A DNA stretch of 64,000 nt from Arachnia propionica. GTDB taxonomy: Bacteria > Actinomycetota > Actinomycetes > Propionibacteriales > Propionibacteriaceae. Made by a program: the position numbers and the translations under genes. The stretch is taken from positions 620,001 to 684,000 of the forward strand of contig NZ_CP146373.1 of the NCBI RefSeq assembly GCF_037055325.1, read 5' to 3'. The notes under the pieces were generated by a model, which searched no databases, was not told the origin of the DNA, and worked only from the letters and a program-made list of their open reading frames with translations. Of the stretch, positions 17,349 to 26,237 are shown in pieces. Within the stretch, counting starts at the first letter, position 1. Every line of letters begins with the position of its first letter.

Positions 17349-19412
17349 ATGATTCCATTCAGGAAACGCTTCACCGCTGGGCTGGCAGCCCTGTGTCTGG
17401 GACTCGGAACGCATCTCATGGCGCAGCCTCGCGCAGTGGCCGAACCGGTCGGCTGCACACCCACCAGCACCGTCTCGGTATTCACCTACAACGACTTCCA
17501 CGGTCGGTTGGCGAACGCCGCGGCTCTGTTTACCCCCGTGGAGAAGGCCCGCGCTTCCCAGGGGGACGCGAACGTCGCACTCATCAGCAGCGGGGACGAC
17601 ATCGGAGGTTCCACGTTCGAGTCCATGGCCGACGACGACAACCCCACTCTGAAAGTGATGGCCGCTGCCAAACTCAGCACACGAACCGTGGGCAACCACG
17701 AGTTCGACAAGGGCTGGGCCGACCTCGCGGGGCGCGTGAACTCCGCTGTGCCCGGAGTGGATCAACTCGGGGCGAATGTCTACTTCAAGGGAACCAAGCA
17801 GGTGGCCTCCCCACTCAAGCGGTACACGACCTTCAAGGTCGGAGAACTCGACGTCGCCGTGATCGGCGCCGTCACCGGGGACCTGCCCTCCCTCGTTTCC
17901 CCCGCCGGCCTCTCTGATCTGACCATCGGTGACCCCGTGGAGGCCGTGAACGAGACCGTTTCCCAGCTTCCCGAGGGAATTGATCTGATAATCGCGTCCA
18001 TCCACGAAGGAGCACCGAACGGAAAAGGCACCGGCGACGAGCAAGCCGCCGCCAGCCCGAATTTCCGGAAGATGTGGACGGGAATCGACCCGAGAATTCG
18101 CGTGGTAGTGGGCGGACACACCCACCAGACCTATTCGTGGACCAACGACAAGGGACAGCTGTTCACCCAGGCCGGTTCATACGCAGCAGCTTTGAACGAA
18201 CTCAAGGCCGGGGTCACCGGCGACGGCGCCCTATGCGGGATCTCCAACACCACCATCAGGATCGACCCCAAGGCATTCGACATGAGCCTGCCGCGCGTCC
18301 GGGAAATCACCGACATCGTCTCCGCCGCCACCACCAAGGCCGATGAGATCGGCGCCCAGGTGATCGGTCGGGCAACCGAGGCCGTCTCGACACCAACCGG
18401 CAACTCCGACGTCCGGGATGTGGAGTCCCCCATGAGTAACACGGTGGCCCAGATGTTCCGAGAGGTGCTGAGCGGTGATGATCCGTACTTCATCGGTGTC
18501 CAGAACCCGGGCGGCACACGTGACAGCTTCAATTCCGGGGAGATCACCTACAAGGAAGCCGCGCTCGCGCTGCCGTTCGCAAACACCCTGATGACCACCC
18601 GACTCACCGGGGCCCAATTCAAGATGGTCCTGGAGCAGCAGTGGCAGCGCAACGAAAAGGGCGAGATCCCCTCACGTCCATTCCTGCGCCTGGGCCTGTC
18701 CAGCAACGTCTCGTACACCTATGACGAGTCCCGCCCGGAGGGGGACCGGATCACATCGATTTTCGTCGGAGACTCCCCGCTCGATCCGGAACGTCTCTAC
18801 ACCATTGGTTCCACTTCCTTCCTGATTGCGGGCGGGGACAATTTCCGGGAGTTCGCGAAGGGCACCGAGACCCGGGACACGGGGCGCGTCGATCTGGAGG
18901 CCTGGACCAGTTGGGTGAAAACCCAGCAGACACTCTCCCCTAGCTACGTCAAGCGCGGCCTGTCGCTGATTGATGCCCCCATTGAAATCAACCGGCGCAG
19001 CGGAACCGCCACTTTCAACTTCGATGTTCCGGGTGGCGACACGAAGGCGCGGGAGGGCATCGACTTCCTGTTGGGCGAGGCTACCGGTTCTTCCCCGAAG
19101 GCCCCAGCCAAGGTCAGTCCGGCGCTCGCTAACACTGGTGTCGAGGCTTTCCTGGGCGATACCAGGGTGGGCGGCGGTGCCGTGGCCGACGGCAGGGCGA
19201 AAGTCGCTGTCACGCTGCCCGGCGACTGCTCCGCACCGACCGGCACCCAAACGCTGACCTTCAAATTCACCCCCTCGGGAACCCTCGCCCACAGGCAGGT
19301 GAACATCACCGGTGACGATTCGTCGTGCACCTCGGCCCCGACGAAACCGGCTCCGACGGAGACGCCATCACCGACTCCCGTTAGGCCCGGGCTCCCCAGA
19401 ACCGGCTCGTGA
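17349..19412 (+). CDS. Secreted 5'-nucleotidase/2',3'-cyclic phosphodiesterase family protein
   Basis: This 687-residue protein starts MIPFRKRFTAGLAALCLGLGT, a Sec signal peptide ending near AVAEP. The metallophosphatase domain keeps its metal ligands (FTYNDFHGRL, GDDIGGS, VGNHEFDKGW, VVGGHTHQTY). The 5'-nucleotidase C-terminal domain follows (NPGGTRDSFNSGEITYKEAA). It should release phosphate and nucleosides from nucleotides outside the cell. The extreme C terminus is PGLPRTGS followed by the stop: a sortase-like LPRTG without the hydrophobic helix and charged tail, so anchoring is probably lost and the enzyme is likely secreted. A start 54 bases upstream is possible, but the chosen ATG puts the signal peptide at the N terminus. 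Confidence 0.9.
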   Translation: MIPFRKRFTAGLAALCLGLGTHLMAQPRAVAEPVGCTPTSTVSVFTYNDFHGRLANAAALFTPVEKARASQGDANVALISSGDDIGGSTFESMADDDNPTLKVMAAAKLSTRTVGNHEFDKGWADLAGRVNSAVPGVDQLGANVYFKGTKQVASPLKRYTTFKVGELDVAVIGAVTGDLPSLVSPAGLSDLTIGDPVEAVNETVSQLPEGIDLIIASIHEGAPNGKGTGDEQAAASPNFRKMWTGIDPRIRVVVGGHTHQTYSWTNDKGQLFTQAGSYAAALNELKAGVTGDGALCGISNTTIRIDPKAFDMSLPRVREITDIVSAATTKADEIGAQVIGRATEAVSTPTGNSDVRDVESPMSNTVAQMFREVLSGDDPYFIGVQNPGGTRDSFNSGEITYKEAALALPFANTLMTTRLTGAQFKMVLEQQWQRNEKGEIPSRPFLRLGLSSNVSYTYDESRPEGDRITSIFVGDSPLDPERLYTIGSTSFLIAGGDNFREFAKGTETRDTGRVDLEAWTSWVKTQQTLSPSYVKRGLSLIDAPIEINRRSGTATFNFDVPGGDTKAREGIDFLLGEATGSSPKAPAKVSPALANTGVEAFLGDTRVGGGAVADGRAKVAVTLPGDCSAPTGTQTLTFKFTPSGTLAHRQVNITGDDSSCTSAPTKPAPTETPSPTPVRPGLPRTGS

Positions 19413-19420
19413 CGAAACGA

Positions 19421-19448
19421 GAGGGGACGGGAGGAATCCCGTCCCCTC
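19421..19448. terminator. Bidirectional terminator hairpin
   Basis: A perfect 12-bp stem, GAGGGGACGGGA / TCCCGTCCCCTC, with loop GGAA lies between the converging nucleotidase and acyltransferase genes. The stable tetraloop and symmetric position suggest it serves both. Confidence 0.8.
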
Positions 19449-19457
19449 ACCGCCCGA

Positions 19458-20624
19458 TCAACGCAACCGACGCGGGTAGCGCCTGCCGTTGAGCCAGGCA
19501 CCCAGCCAGGTGTGCCGGACCAGCAGTTCGTAGGTGGTCAGCAGGACCGCAGTGGTGACGGCCCACGTGAGCAGGAGCTTCACCAGGATCGGCCATCCCA
19601 GGTCGGCCAGCGGGATCTCGAACAGCACCAGCAGCGGCAGGTGAACCAGATACATCCAGTAAGAGGCGTCCGCAAGATAGCGGATCCAGGTATGTTCCCG
19701 GTTCAGGAATCGCACCGCAGCACCCAGCAGACCGAAACCAAGCAGCCAGCCCGCCAGGGCGACGGCGACCATCACCGCTTCTCGTGTCATGCCCGGGAAC
19801 CACACGACCACCGTCGCGATGAGACCCAACGCGAGCATCGGTAGCCAGTTCCGGGCGATCCGTCGCATGGACCCCGGGGAGGCGTGCAGGAACCAGCCGG
19901 TCACAAACGCCCCCAGGTAACCGAGCGTCGACGCCGCTTCCGGGACGATGGTGGTCGGGGCGATGATCCCACCCGCTGGTTCCCCACCCTGGAGCAGCAA
20001 TGCTGCAACGAAGACTAGGGCTGGAAAAAGAACACCGGCCGGGTGAGACAAGATGTCACCAATCCGAGCAGCGGCCCGCCCGACGCGCTCCGCACCCAGA
20101 AACCGGAGCAACACGGCCCGGGCGAGAAGCACCAGGGTGGCGATCTCGAACAGCACCAACAGGAACCAGAGCTGCCCCGGGGTAAACATCATCAGAGGTG
20201 AGGTCGGCTCCGAGGCCATCGGCGCCGGCAGGCCTCGGACCGAGGCCCCGTACATGGCAAGGAGACCAAGCGGGATGACCGTGAAGGGCCAGAAGACGAC
20301 GGCAGGCAGCAGAATCCGCTTCGCGCGATCCCGAAAATAGCTGCCGGACCCACGCCGCAGGGTGACCATCCGCCCAAAATAGCCCGCCAACAGCATGAAC
20401 AACACCATCCGGAACAGGTGGATCGTGCCGGATACCCACAGGGCAACGATGCTGCGCTCAGAGTCGTTAATCATCCAGACGATGTCAGTGAAGGGCAGCA
20501 ACGAGTGCAGGACTATGCCGAGCAGCAGGGCGCCGGAACGGACGGCGTCAAGGCCGTGGAGACGTTGCGGGAGGACATCGCAACGAGCAGTGCCGGGTTC
20601 GTGAAGGCAGTTTTCGGTGGTCAT
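19458..20624 (-). CDS. Acyltransferase 3 family membrane protein
   Basis: This 388-residue polytopic protein starts LHGLDAVRSGALLLGIVLHSLLPF, with the conserved Arg and the family histidine (VLHSLLPF), and about ten hydrophobic helices follow. Acyltransferase-3 proteins transfer acetyl or succinyl groups to cell-surface glycans such as peptidoglycan, periplasmic glucans or antibiotics; OpgC-like members look most similar. The substrate is not predictable. It stands alone, divergent from the two-component pair. Confidence 0.8.
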   Translation of the reverse strand: MTTENCLHEPGTARCDVLPQRLHGLDAVRSGALLLGIVLHSLLPFTDIVWMINDSERSIVALWVSGTIHLFRMVLFMLLAGYFGRMVTLRRGSGSYFRDRAKRILLPAVVFWPFTVIPLGLLAMYGASVRGLPAPMASEPTSPLMMFTPGQLWFLLVLFEIATLVLLARAVLLRFLGAERVGRAAARIGDILSHPAGVLFPALVFVAALLLQGGEPAGGIIAPTTIVPEAASTLGYLGAFVTGWFLHASPGSMRRIARNWLPMLALGLIATVVVWFPGMTREAVMVAVALAGWLLGFGLLGAAVRFLNREHTWIRYLADASYWMYLVHLPLLVLFEIPLADLGWPILVKLLLTWAVTTAVLLTTYELLVRHTWLGAWLNGRRYPRRLR

Positions 20625-20687
20625 AATTCGAAGTTACGATTCCTGACTCGCCTCCACCATCGTCCGATCGGTGGATGGCGGTTCCCT

Positions 20688-20715
20688 CCACCGGACCAGG
20701 ACAATGGTCCGGTGG
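20688..20715. promoter_or_regulatory. 10-bp perfect inverted repeat upstream of the histidine kinase
   Basis: CCACCGGACC and GGTCCGGTGG flank an 8-bp spacer and end 20 bp before the kinase ATG. The repeat could be an operator for the downstream autoregulated response regulator, or a 5'-UTR hairpin. A GTG at 20712 inside it is an alternative kinase start, which keeps the interpretation open. Confidence 0.35.
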
Positions 20716-20735
20716 AACGCTACGAGAGCCCGATC

Positions 20736-21884
20736 ATGATCCAAGCGACGCGCTGGGGGCCCTTCGTGCTGCTCACCGTGTCGGTGATCATCGGCTGGGC
20801 CCTGACGGGCCCGCTCATCGAGCCCGGAGGGATGCTCTTCTCTTTGTGCCCCGCCATCCTGATCCTGCTCAGCCGCGTGCTCGTGGCGGTCCGGCCGCCG
20901 TCCAGGGGAAGCCGTGCGGCACTCGTTTTCGTGGCGGGCAATCTGCTGCTTGCCCTGGCGGCCTCCCTGTTCAACCCATTCATGTGCATCTACGTGTTCT
21001 CGAGCTATCCGGATGTCGAACGCTTGGTCACAGGCTCCTTCCGGGTGCCCGCCACCATCGCCACAGGGCTGGTGATCGCGCTCGGGCAGGCCGGTGGAAT
21101 CCCCGGGACCTCGGCTACTCCTTGGCTTTTCCCGTTGCTGGCCCTGGTGAACATCGGGATAGCCTTCCTCATGCTAACCCTGAGCCGGGAACGCGAACGT
21201 CAGATGCGAATCCGGGAGGAGACAGCCGAGCGGCTGGCGAAGGCCAACGCGGCCAACCTGGCCCTGCACGAGGAACTGATGGCGCAGGCCCGCCAGATGG
21301 GTATCGACCAGGAACGGGGGCGATTGTCGCGCGAGATCCACGACACCGTGGCGCAGGGATTGATCGCTGTGATCCGCCAATTGGAAGCGCTCCCCTCCTC
21401 CTTGGATGACCTCACCCGAGAAAGGGTCCGGCGAGCCGAGCAGGTGGCGCGGGACTGCCTCACGGAGGCCCGGCGGGCAGTGCAGGCTCTGGCGCCACGC
21501 CAGTTGGATGGCGAGCCCCTTTCTGATGCCCTGCACGAAATCATCAGGGGCTGGGGACGGATGAACCGTATCGTCACTGAACTGGATGCCGACGATGCCC
21601 CGACCGCCTCGCCGCACGACGGGGTGTTGGTACGCGTCGCTCAGGAGTCCCTGGCCAACATCGCCCGGCACAGTGACGCTGATCGGGTGTGGGTGCGCCT
21701 CGACGGCACGCCGACCGGGCCACGGATCCGTATCACCGATGATGGTGTCGGCTTCACGCCCGTCTTTGCAGCCGGGCACGGGCTTTCCGGCATGCGTAAT
21801 CGCCTCACGGAGATCGGCGGCACTCTGAGAGTGGACAGTGCGCCGGGGAAAGGATGCACGGTGACAGCGGTGGTTCCCTCATGA
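20736..21884 (+). CDS. NarL-type sensor histidine kinase
   Basis: This 382-residue kinase has five or six N-terminal membrane helices (residues 5-145), a short coiled coil with RERERQMRIREE, a HisKA_3 dimerisation domain with the phospho-acceptor in SREIHDTVAQG, and a C-terminal HATPase domain (ITDDGVGF and GHGLSGMRNRL). There is no large extracellular loop, so it probably senses an intramembrane or envelope signal, as in LiaS-like or DesK-like kinases. It overlaps the response regulator by 4 bp. Confidence 0.88.
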   Translation: MIQATRWGPFVLLTVSVIIGWALTGPLIEPGGMLFSLCPAILILLSRVLVAVRPPSRGSRAALVFVAGNLLLALAASLFNPFMCIYVFSSYPDVERLVTGSFRVPATIATGLVIALGQAGGIPGTSATPWLFPLLALVNIGIAFLMLTLSRERERQMRIREETAERLAKANAANLALHEELMAQARQMGIDQERGRLSREIHDTVAQGLIAVIRQLEALPSSLDDLTRERVRRAEQVARDCLTEARRAVQALAPRQLDGEPLSDALHEIIRGWGRMNRIVTELDADDAPTASPHDGVLVRVAQESLANIARHSDADRVWVRLDGTPTGPRIRITDDGVGFTPVFAAGHGLSGMRNRLTEIGGTLRVDSAPGKGCTVTAVVPS

Positions 21885-22477
21885 CTCTCCGTCTAGTGGT
21901 GGTAGACGACCATCCAATCGTCAGAGATGGCCTCGCCGGGATATTCGCCCTGGAGGAAGACATCGATGTGGTCGGGCAGGCCGAGAGCGGCCCCGAGGCC
22001 CTGGCTGTCGTGGCCAAACACGATCCCGACCTGGTGCTGATGGACCTCCGGATGCCCGGCGGCGACGGATTCGCAGCCATCAGGCAGCTGCGGGAACGGG
22101 GTGGACGTCCCCGTGTTCTTGTGCTCACCACCTACGACACGGAACGCGACATCCGCAGGGCAATGGCGGCGGGTGCCGACGGATACCTGTTGAAGGACCT
22201 ACCCCGTGACCAGCTCGTGGCAGCCGTCCGGGAATTGATGAGCGGTTCCCCCCGGGCACATGTCACTGTCTCCCACAGCTCCCAGCTGTCGCTCACCGAC
22301 CGGGAGATCGAGGTGTTGGAGCTGGTTGCAGACGGCCTGACCAATCGGGCGGTCGCGAGGAGGCTCGGAATCAGCGAGGCCACCGTGAAAACCCACCTGG
22401 CCCACGTCTACGCCAAGCTGGGGGTGCTGGACCGGGCGGCCGCGGTACGGGAGGCCTGGGAGCGGGGGCTGGTCTGA
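21881..22477 (+). CDS. LuxR/NarL-family response regulator
   Basis: This 198-residue regulator has a receiver domain with acidic pocket (VVVDDH) and phospho-acceptor Asp (LVLMDLRMPGGDG), then a LuxR-type HTH (LTDREIEVLELVADGLTNRAVARRLGISEATVKTHL). The ATG overlaps the kinase stop (ATGA) and the pair forms a single unit. The targets are unknown; the neighbouring divergent acyltransferase and its own promoter are the obvious candidates. Confidence 0.92.
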   Translation: MTLRLVVVDDHPIVRDGLAGIFALEEDIDVVGQAESGPEALAVVAKHDPDLVLMDLRMPGGDGFAAIRQLRERGGRPRVLVLTTYDTERDIRRAMAAGADGYLLKDLPRDQLVAAVRELMSGSPRAHVTVSHSSQLSLTDREIEVLELVADGLTNRAVARRLGISEATVKTHLAHVYAKLGVLDRAAAVREAWERGLV

Positions 22478-22491
22478 GAACCGACCCCCGC
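22462..22491 (+). terminator. Terminator hairpin overlapping the response regulator stop
   Basis: GCGGGGG and CCCCCGC (22462-22468 and 22485-22491), with an inner GGT/ACC pair, form an interrupted stem spanning the stop codon. It sits between converging genes and can serve either strand. Confidence 0.5.
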
Positions 22492-22498
22492 GCCGGGT

Positions 22499-25252
22499 TC
22501 AGGGACGCGTGGCCTGCTCCACGAGTTCGAGGATGTGGACGTAGGGCTTGCCCGTCGCCCTGCCGATGCCGATCTCGCAGGTGCGGTTAAGCGAGGCGTA
22601 GGCATCGAAGTGGCGGGAGTTGATCTCCGCGGCTTCCCGCTTCGCGGCCGATGCGTTCAGCTCCGGGTGGAGCATTCCGCGGTCACCGGCGAAGGCGCAG
22701 CAGCCCCAGTCCAGCGGTACGTAGGCCTCGTCCGCGATCGCCTCCGCCAAACCCTTGAGCGCGTCGTTCAACCCGAGGTGGGTGGACGAACAGGTGGGAT
22801 GCAGGGCGATGGAGCCCAGGCGGTGGGTCACCGTCAGGTGCGGCAGGAGCCATTCGTGGGCGAACTTGACCACGTCGACTATCTGAACGGCCTTGAAATC
22901 TTCGCTGGAGGATTTCGACTGCATGACGTGGAAGCCCTCGGTGCAGCTGGCCGCGTCCACCACGATAGGAACCGGGCTGCCGGCGAGACGCTCTTCGGCC
23001 CGTTTGAGCTGGGTCTCGTATCCTTTCAAGAAACCCTTCGACTTCCACGGGGTACCGCAGCACAGGCTTCCGGTGTTCAGCGTGGTCACCGGCACTCCGG
23101 TGCGTTCACACAAAATGGTGAACGCCTTGGGAACACCGCTAGCAAACATGGTCTGGATGCAGGCCGGGAGGTAGAAGGCCACCGGGACCTCCGCGTTCCG
23201 GGCTTTGGGGCGCCTACCACCCTTGGGGAGGTCCTTCGAGTACTGGGGCATAACGTCCGGGCTGATGATCTTGCGCGCCACCTTGGTGATACCCGAGGCG
23301 ACCGGGGCGACGGCGTGCGCTGTGGTCATCGCGACGCTGGCACCTTTCGTGAACGGTCCCCAGGCCTTGGCGGCAGCCCCCCACACTCCACCGAGCACAC
23401 GGTTGGCCTGCTCGGCGCGCAATCTACGTACCAGGTCGCCGGTGTTGATGTGGAGAGGGCAGACTTCCCCACACATGCCATCGACGGCACAGGTCTGGAT
23501 CGCGTAGTAGTCGTAGTCCTTGTTGAGATCCTTCAGAAGCTGCTCATCAAGCTGCTTGGAGGCCAGTTCCCGGCGTAGCGCTATCCGTTGCCGCGGAGTG
23601 AGGGTGAGTTCGCGGGAGGGGCAGACAGGTTCACAGAAACCACACTCCACGCAGCGGTTCACCTCATCCTCGACGCTGGGCACCAACTTGAGGTTCTTCA
23701 GGTAGCCCTGCGGATCGTCAGTCAGCACCACACCCGGGTTCAGGATTCCCGCCGGATCAAACAGGCGCTTGATTTCACGCATCACCTGGTGGAGTTCATC
23801 CCCGTACTGGCGAGCTACGAACGGGGCCATGATGCGCCCTGTGCCATGCTCAGCCTTGAGGTTCCCACCGTATCCGATCACCAAATCGACCATGTCCTCG
23901 GTGAAGTGGATGTAGCGCTCCATACACGCCGGATCCGTGAAATTCTCGTTGAGCATGAAATGGACGTTGCCGTCCTTGGCGTGGCCGAAGATGACAGAGT
24001 TTTCGTACTGGTGCTGCCCGAACAGTTTGATGAGCTCGGTGCAGGTGTCCAGCAGCGTCGGCACGGGCACCACGATGTCTTCGAGCAGGGCGGTCGCACC
24101 GGGATTGCGGTGTCCGGCGACCGTGGTGTACAGGCCCTTGCGGATGTGCCACAGTTGGGCGCGTGTGGGTCCATGGTTGGTGGCCTGGGTGGGGCTCGTC
24201 AACGGCAAAGAGGCCAGCAAGGGCGCCACGGCTTCGATCTTCCCCTCGACCCCCTCGGCGGTGGCGTCTTGGAGTTCCAGGAGCAACGCGGCCTGGCCGG
24301 TCACGTCCAATTCCAGGATTTCTGGAGTGGCTTCAGGAAGTGTCTGCGCCACCCTGAGCGACTGCGCATCCAACAGTTCGATGGCCGCGAAACCGGCGGC
24401 CACCAGATCAGGAAGCGCAGCCGTGGCTTCCCGGAGGGTCGGGAAGATCGCCAAGGCTGAGGCCGCGTGGGGTGCCACCGGAATGGTTCGGAAGGTGGCA
24501 GAGGCCACGAACCCAAGGGTTCCCTCGGAGCCGATCATCAGGTGCCTTGCTATTTCAAGGGGGGTTTCGAAATCCAGGAAGGAGTTAATCCCGTAACCCA
24601 TGGTGTTCTTCATCGCGAATTGGCGACGAATGATGTTCACTGAGTCCGGGTTGTCCAGGATCCGTTGACGCAGCTTCACCAGCCCCGATGCAAGTTCGGG
24701 TTCAGCCTCGGCGAATTTTCGGGCGGCGTCCGGATCAGCGGTATCGATCCGGGTTCCGGAAGCCAGGACAAATTCCAGTGAATCCAAGGTTGCGTAGGAG
24801 TTCTCGGTGGTGCCGCACTGCATGCCAGAGGAATTGTTGGCCACCATGCCGCCGATGGTGCAGGCGATTTCACTTGCCGGATCGGGGCCGAGTTTGTATC
24901 CGTACCGGGCCAGGCGAGCATTGACAGCACGAATGGTCTCCCCAGGGGAGACTTTCACTCGACGTCCCTCGTCAAGGATCTGGATCCCGCGGAACCCTCG
25001 TCGCGAATCGACGAGGATTCCATCACCGGCGGATTGACCAGACAGGCTGGAACCGCCGGCACGGAAGGTCAGCGGAGAACCCTCACGACGAGCATGAGCA
25101 AACAGATCCAGGATGTCGTTGACGCTCTGCGGCCTTGATACCTGCATCGGAGTGAAGGCGTAATGAGAGGCGTCGTGCGCCATAGCGAGACGATCTATCG
25201 CTTTGGAAGAAAGCATCGTTGCCATACGGAAGAGACTAATTCCCTCAGACAC
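22499..25252 (-). CDS. FAD/Fe-S 2-hydroxyacid (D-lactate-type) dehydrogenase
   Basis: This 917-residue fusion joins a GlcD-like flavin domain to a GlpC-like iron-sulfur domain. The FAD-binding PP-loop is FRAGGSSLSGQSAGDG with CTIGGMVANNSSGMQCGT, and an FAD-oxidase C domain follows. Two 4Fe-4S motifs are visible (CVECGFCEPVCP and CAVDGMCGEVCP), then CCG-type repeats (CCGTPWKSKG, CCAFAGDRG). Such enzymes oxidise D-lactate, glycolate or D-2-hydroxyglutarate and feed electrons to the quinone pool. D-lactate is the likely substrate in a propionibacterial-type metabolism, by inference. The start codon is GTG here; internal ATGs at 25225 and 25216 are alternatives. A possible iron box lies 17 bp upstream. 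Confidence 0.85.
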   Translation of the reverse strand: MSEGISLFRMATMLSSKAIDRLAMAHDASHYAFTPMQVSRPQSVNDILDLFAHARREGSPLTFRAGGSSLSGQSAGDGILVDSRRGFRGIQILDEGRRVKVSPGETIRAVNARLARYGYKLGPDPASEIACTIGGMVANNSSGMQCGTTENSYATLDSLEFVLASGTRIDTADPDAARKFAEAEPELASGLVKLRQRILDNPDSVNIIRRQFAMKNTMGYGINSFLDFETPLEIARHLMIGSEGTLGFVASATFRTIPVAPHAASALAIFPTLREATAALPDLVAAGFAAIELLDAQSLRVAQTLPEATPEILELDVTGQAALLLELQDATAEGVEGKIEAVAPLLASLPLTSPTQATNHGPTRAQLWHIRKGLYTTVAGHRNPGATALLEDIVVPVPTLLDTCTELIKLFGQHQYENSVIFGHAKDGNVHFMLNENFTDPACMERYIHFTEDMVDLVIGYGGNLKAEHGTGRIMAPFVARQYGDELHQVMREIKRLFDPAGILNPGVVLTDDPQGYLKNLKLVPSVEDEVNRCVECGFCEPVCPSRELTLTPRQRIALRRELASKQLDEQLLKDLNKDYDYYAIQTCAVDGMCGEVCPLHINTGDLVRRLRAEQANRVLGGVWGAAAKAWGPFTKGASVAMTTAHAVAPVASGITKVARKIISPDVMPQYSKDLPKGGRRPKARNAEVPVAFYLPACIQTMFASGVPKAFTILCERTGVPVTTLNTGSLCCGTPWKSKGFLKGYETQLKRAEERLAGSPVPIVVDAASCTEGFHVMQSKSSSEDFKAVQIVDVVKFAHEWLLPHLTVTHRLGSIALHPTCSSTHLGLNDALKGLAEAIADEAYVPLDWGCCAFAGDRGMLHPELNASAAKREAAEINSRHFDAYASLNRTCEIGIGRATGKPYVHILELVEQATRP

Positions 25253-25268
25253 ACCCGAGAGGCAAAAT

Positions 25269-25287
25269 TTAGGTTTCCCTAACCAAT
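25269..25287. promoter_or_regulatory. Candidate DtxR/IdeR iron box upstream of the FAD/Fe-S dehydrogenase
   Basis: TTAGGTTTCCCTAACCAAT matches the iron-box consensus TTAGGTTAGCCTAACCTAA at 15 of 19 positions, keeping both TTAGGTT and CCTAACC half sites. It lies 17 bp upstream of the dehydrogenase start and overlaps the end of the kinase gene. The Fe-S content of the product makes iron control reasonable. Confidence 0.45.
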
Positions 25288-26217
25288 CTTTTTCCTGGGT
25301 ACGGACAGGAACCTCTCCAGCTCAGCCCGTGTCGGGGGATTCGCCCCCTGCCTGGAACAGACCAGCGCAGATGCCCCCGCTCCCCAACGGAGCGCTCTTT
25401 CCACATCATCCGGTCGCTTCGCGTACGAAGCGAGGAAACCCGCCATGAAAGTGTCCCCGGCCCCCACAGTGTCGACCAGCTCAACGGCATGGCCAGGAAC
25501 ACGGACCTGCCGTCCATCAGGTTTGATGGCCACAGCCCCATCGGGACCGAGCGTGACGATGCACAGCGCAAGACCGTACTCAATGCACCATGCCTCGGCG
25601 TAGGGCAGCGGGTCTGGATCGTCCACGAGCCAGCAGATGTCTTCGTCACTGGCTTTGACGATTCCGCCACTGGCCCCTACAGCAGCAATCAGCTGTTCAA
25701 CACGCTGGAAATACTCCACGCGATCAGACAGCACGCTCGGGCGTACGTTGATGTCGTAGCTCAGCGACGCAGGGGTAGAACGCACAAAGTTCAGGACGGC
25801 CCGCGCGCCTGGCCCGGAGATGGTTCCGATAGATCCGAAGTGCAGCCAGTCATTCTCCCTCAGCTCGGGGAACTCGCCTGCCCGCCAGCCGAAATTCGAG
25901 GTGTCCTGGAAGTGGAAGGTGTATGTTGCCCTGCCCTCAGCGTCGAGTGAAACGACCGCTACAGATGTGGGTTCCTCCGTCTTGATCGCCACATCAGTCG
26001 CGACACCGTTGTCCTGGAGATAGCGTTCAAGCTGACGACCGAAAGCATCACCTCCCAGCCGCCCCAGAAAGTGGCTGTCCTCCCCGAGCCTCGCAAGCCC
26101 AAGAGCCGTGTTCATCGGGCCGCCACCACACAGTGCCGACCAGCGTGTCTCGGCCGAGGACACTTGCTCTCCCGGCAGCAGGTCGATGAGAGCCTCTCCG
26201 CACACAACGAAACGCAT
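25279..26217 (-). CDS. PfkB-family carbohydrate kinase (fructokinase-like)
   Basis: This 312-residue ribokinase-superfamily protein has the N-terminal signature CGEALIDLLPGE and GGGPMNTALGLARLG, and the C-terminal catalytic motif VDTVGAGDTFMAGFLASY with the base Asp. It phosphorylates a sugar, most likely fructose by the CGEALIDL start, in the cytosol. It ends 26 bp before the dehydrogenase start on the same strand and could be cotranscribed, except that an iron box seems to sit in the gap. Confidence 0.88.
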   Translation of the reverse strand: MRFVVCGEALIDLLPGEQVSSAETRWSALCGGGPMNTALGLARLGEDSHFLGRLGGDAFGRQLERYLQDNGVATDVAIKTEEPTSVAVVSLDAEGRATYTFHFQDTSNFGWRAGEFPELRENDWLHFGSIGTISGPGARAVLNFVRSTPASLSYDINVRPSVLSDRVEYFQRVEQLIAAVGASGGIVKASDEDICWLVDDPDPLPYAEAWCIEYGLALCIVTLGPDGAVAIKPDGRQVRVPGHAVELVDTVGAGDTFMAGFLASYAKRPDDVERALRWGAGASALVCSRQGANPPTRAELERFLSVPRKKIG

Positions 26218-26237
26218 GTACTTACTCTAGTAGCCCT

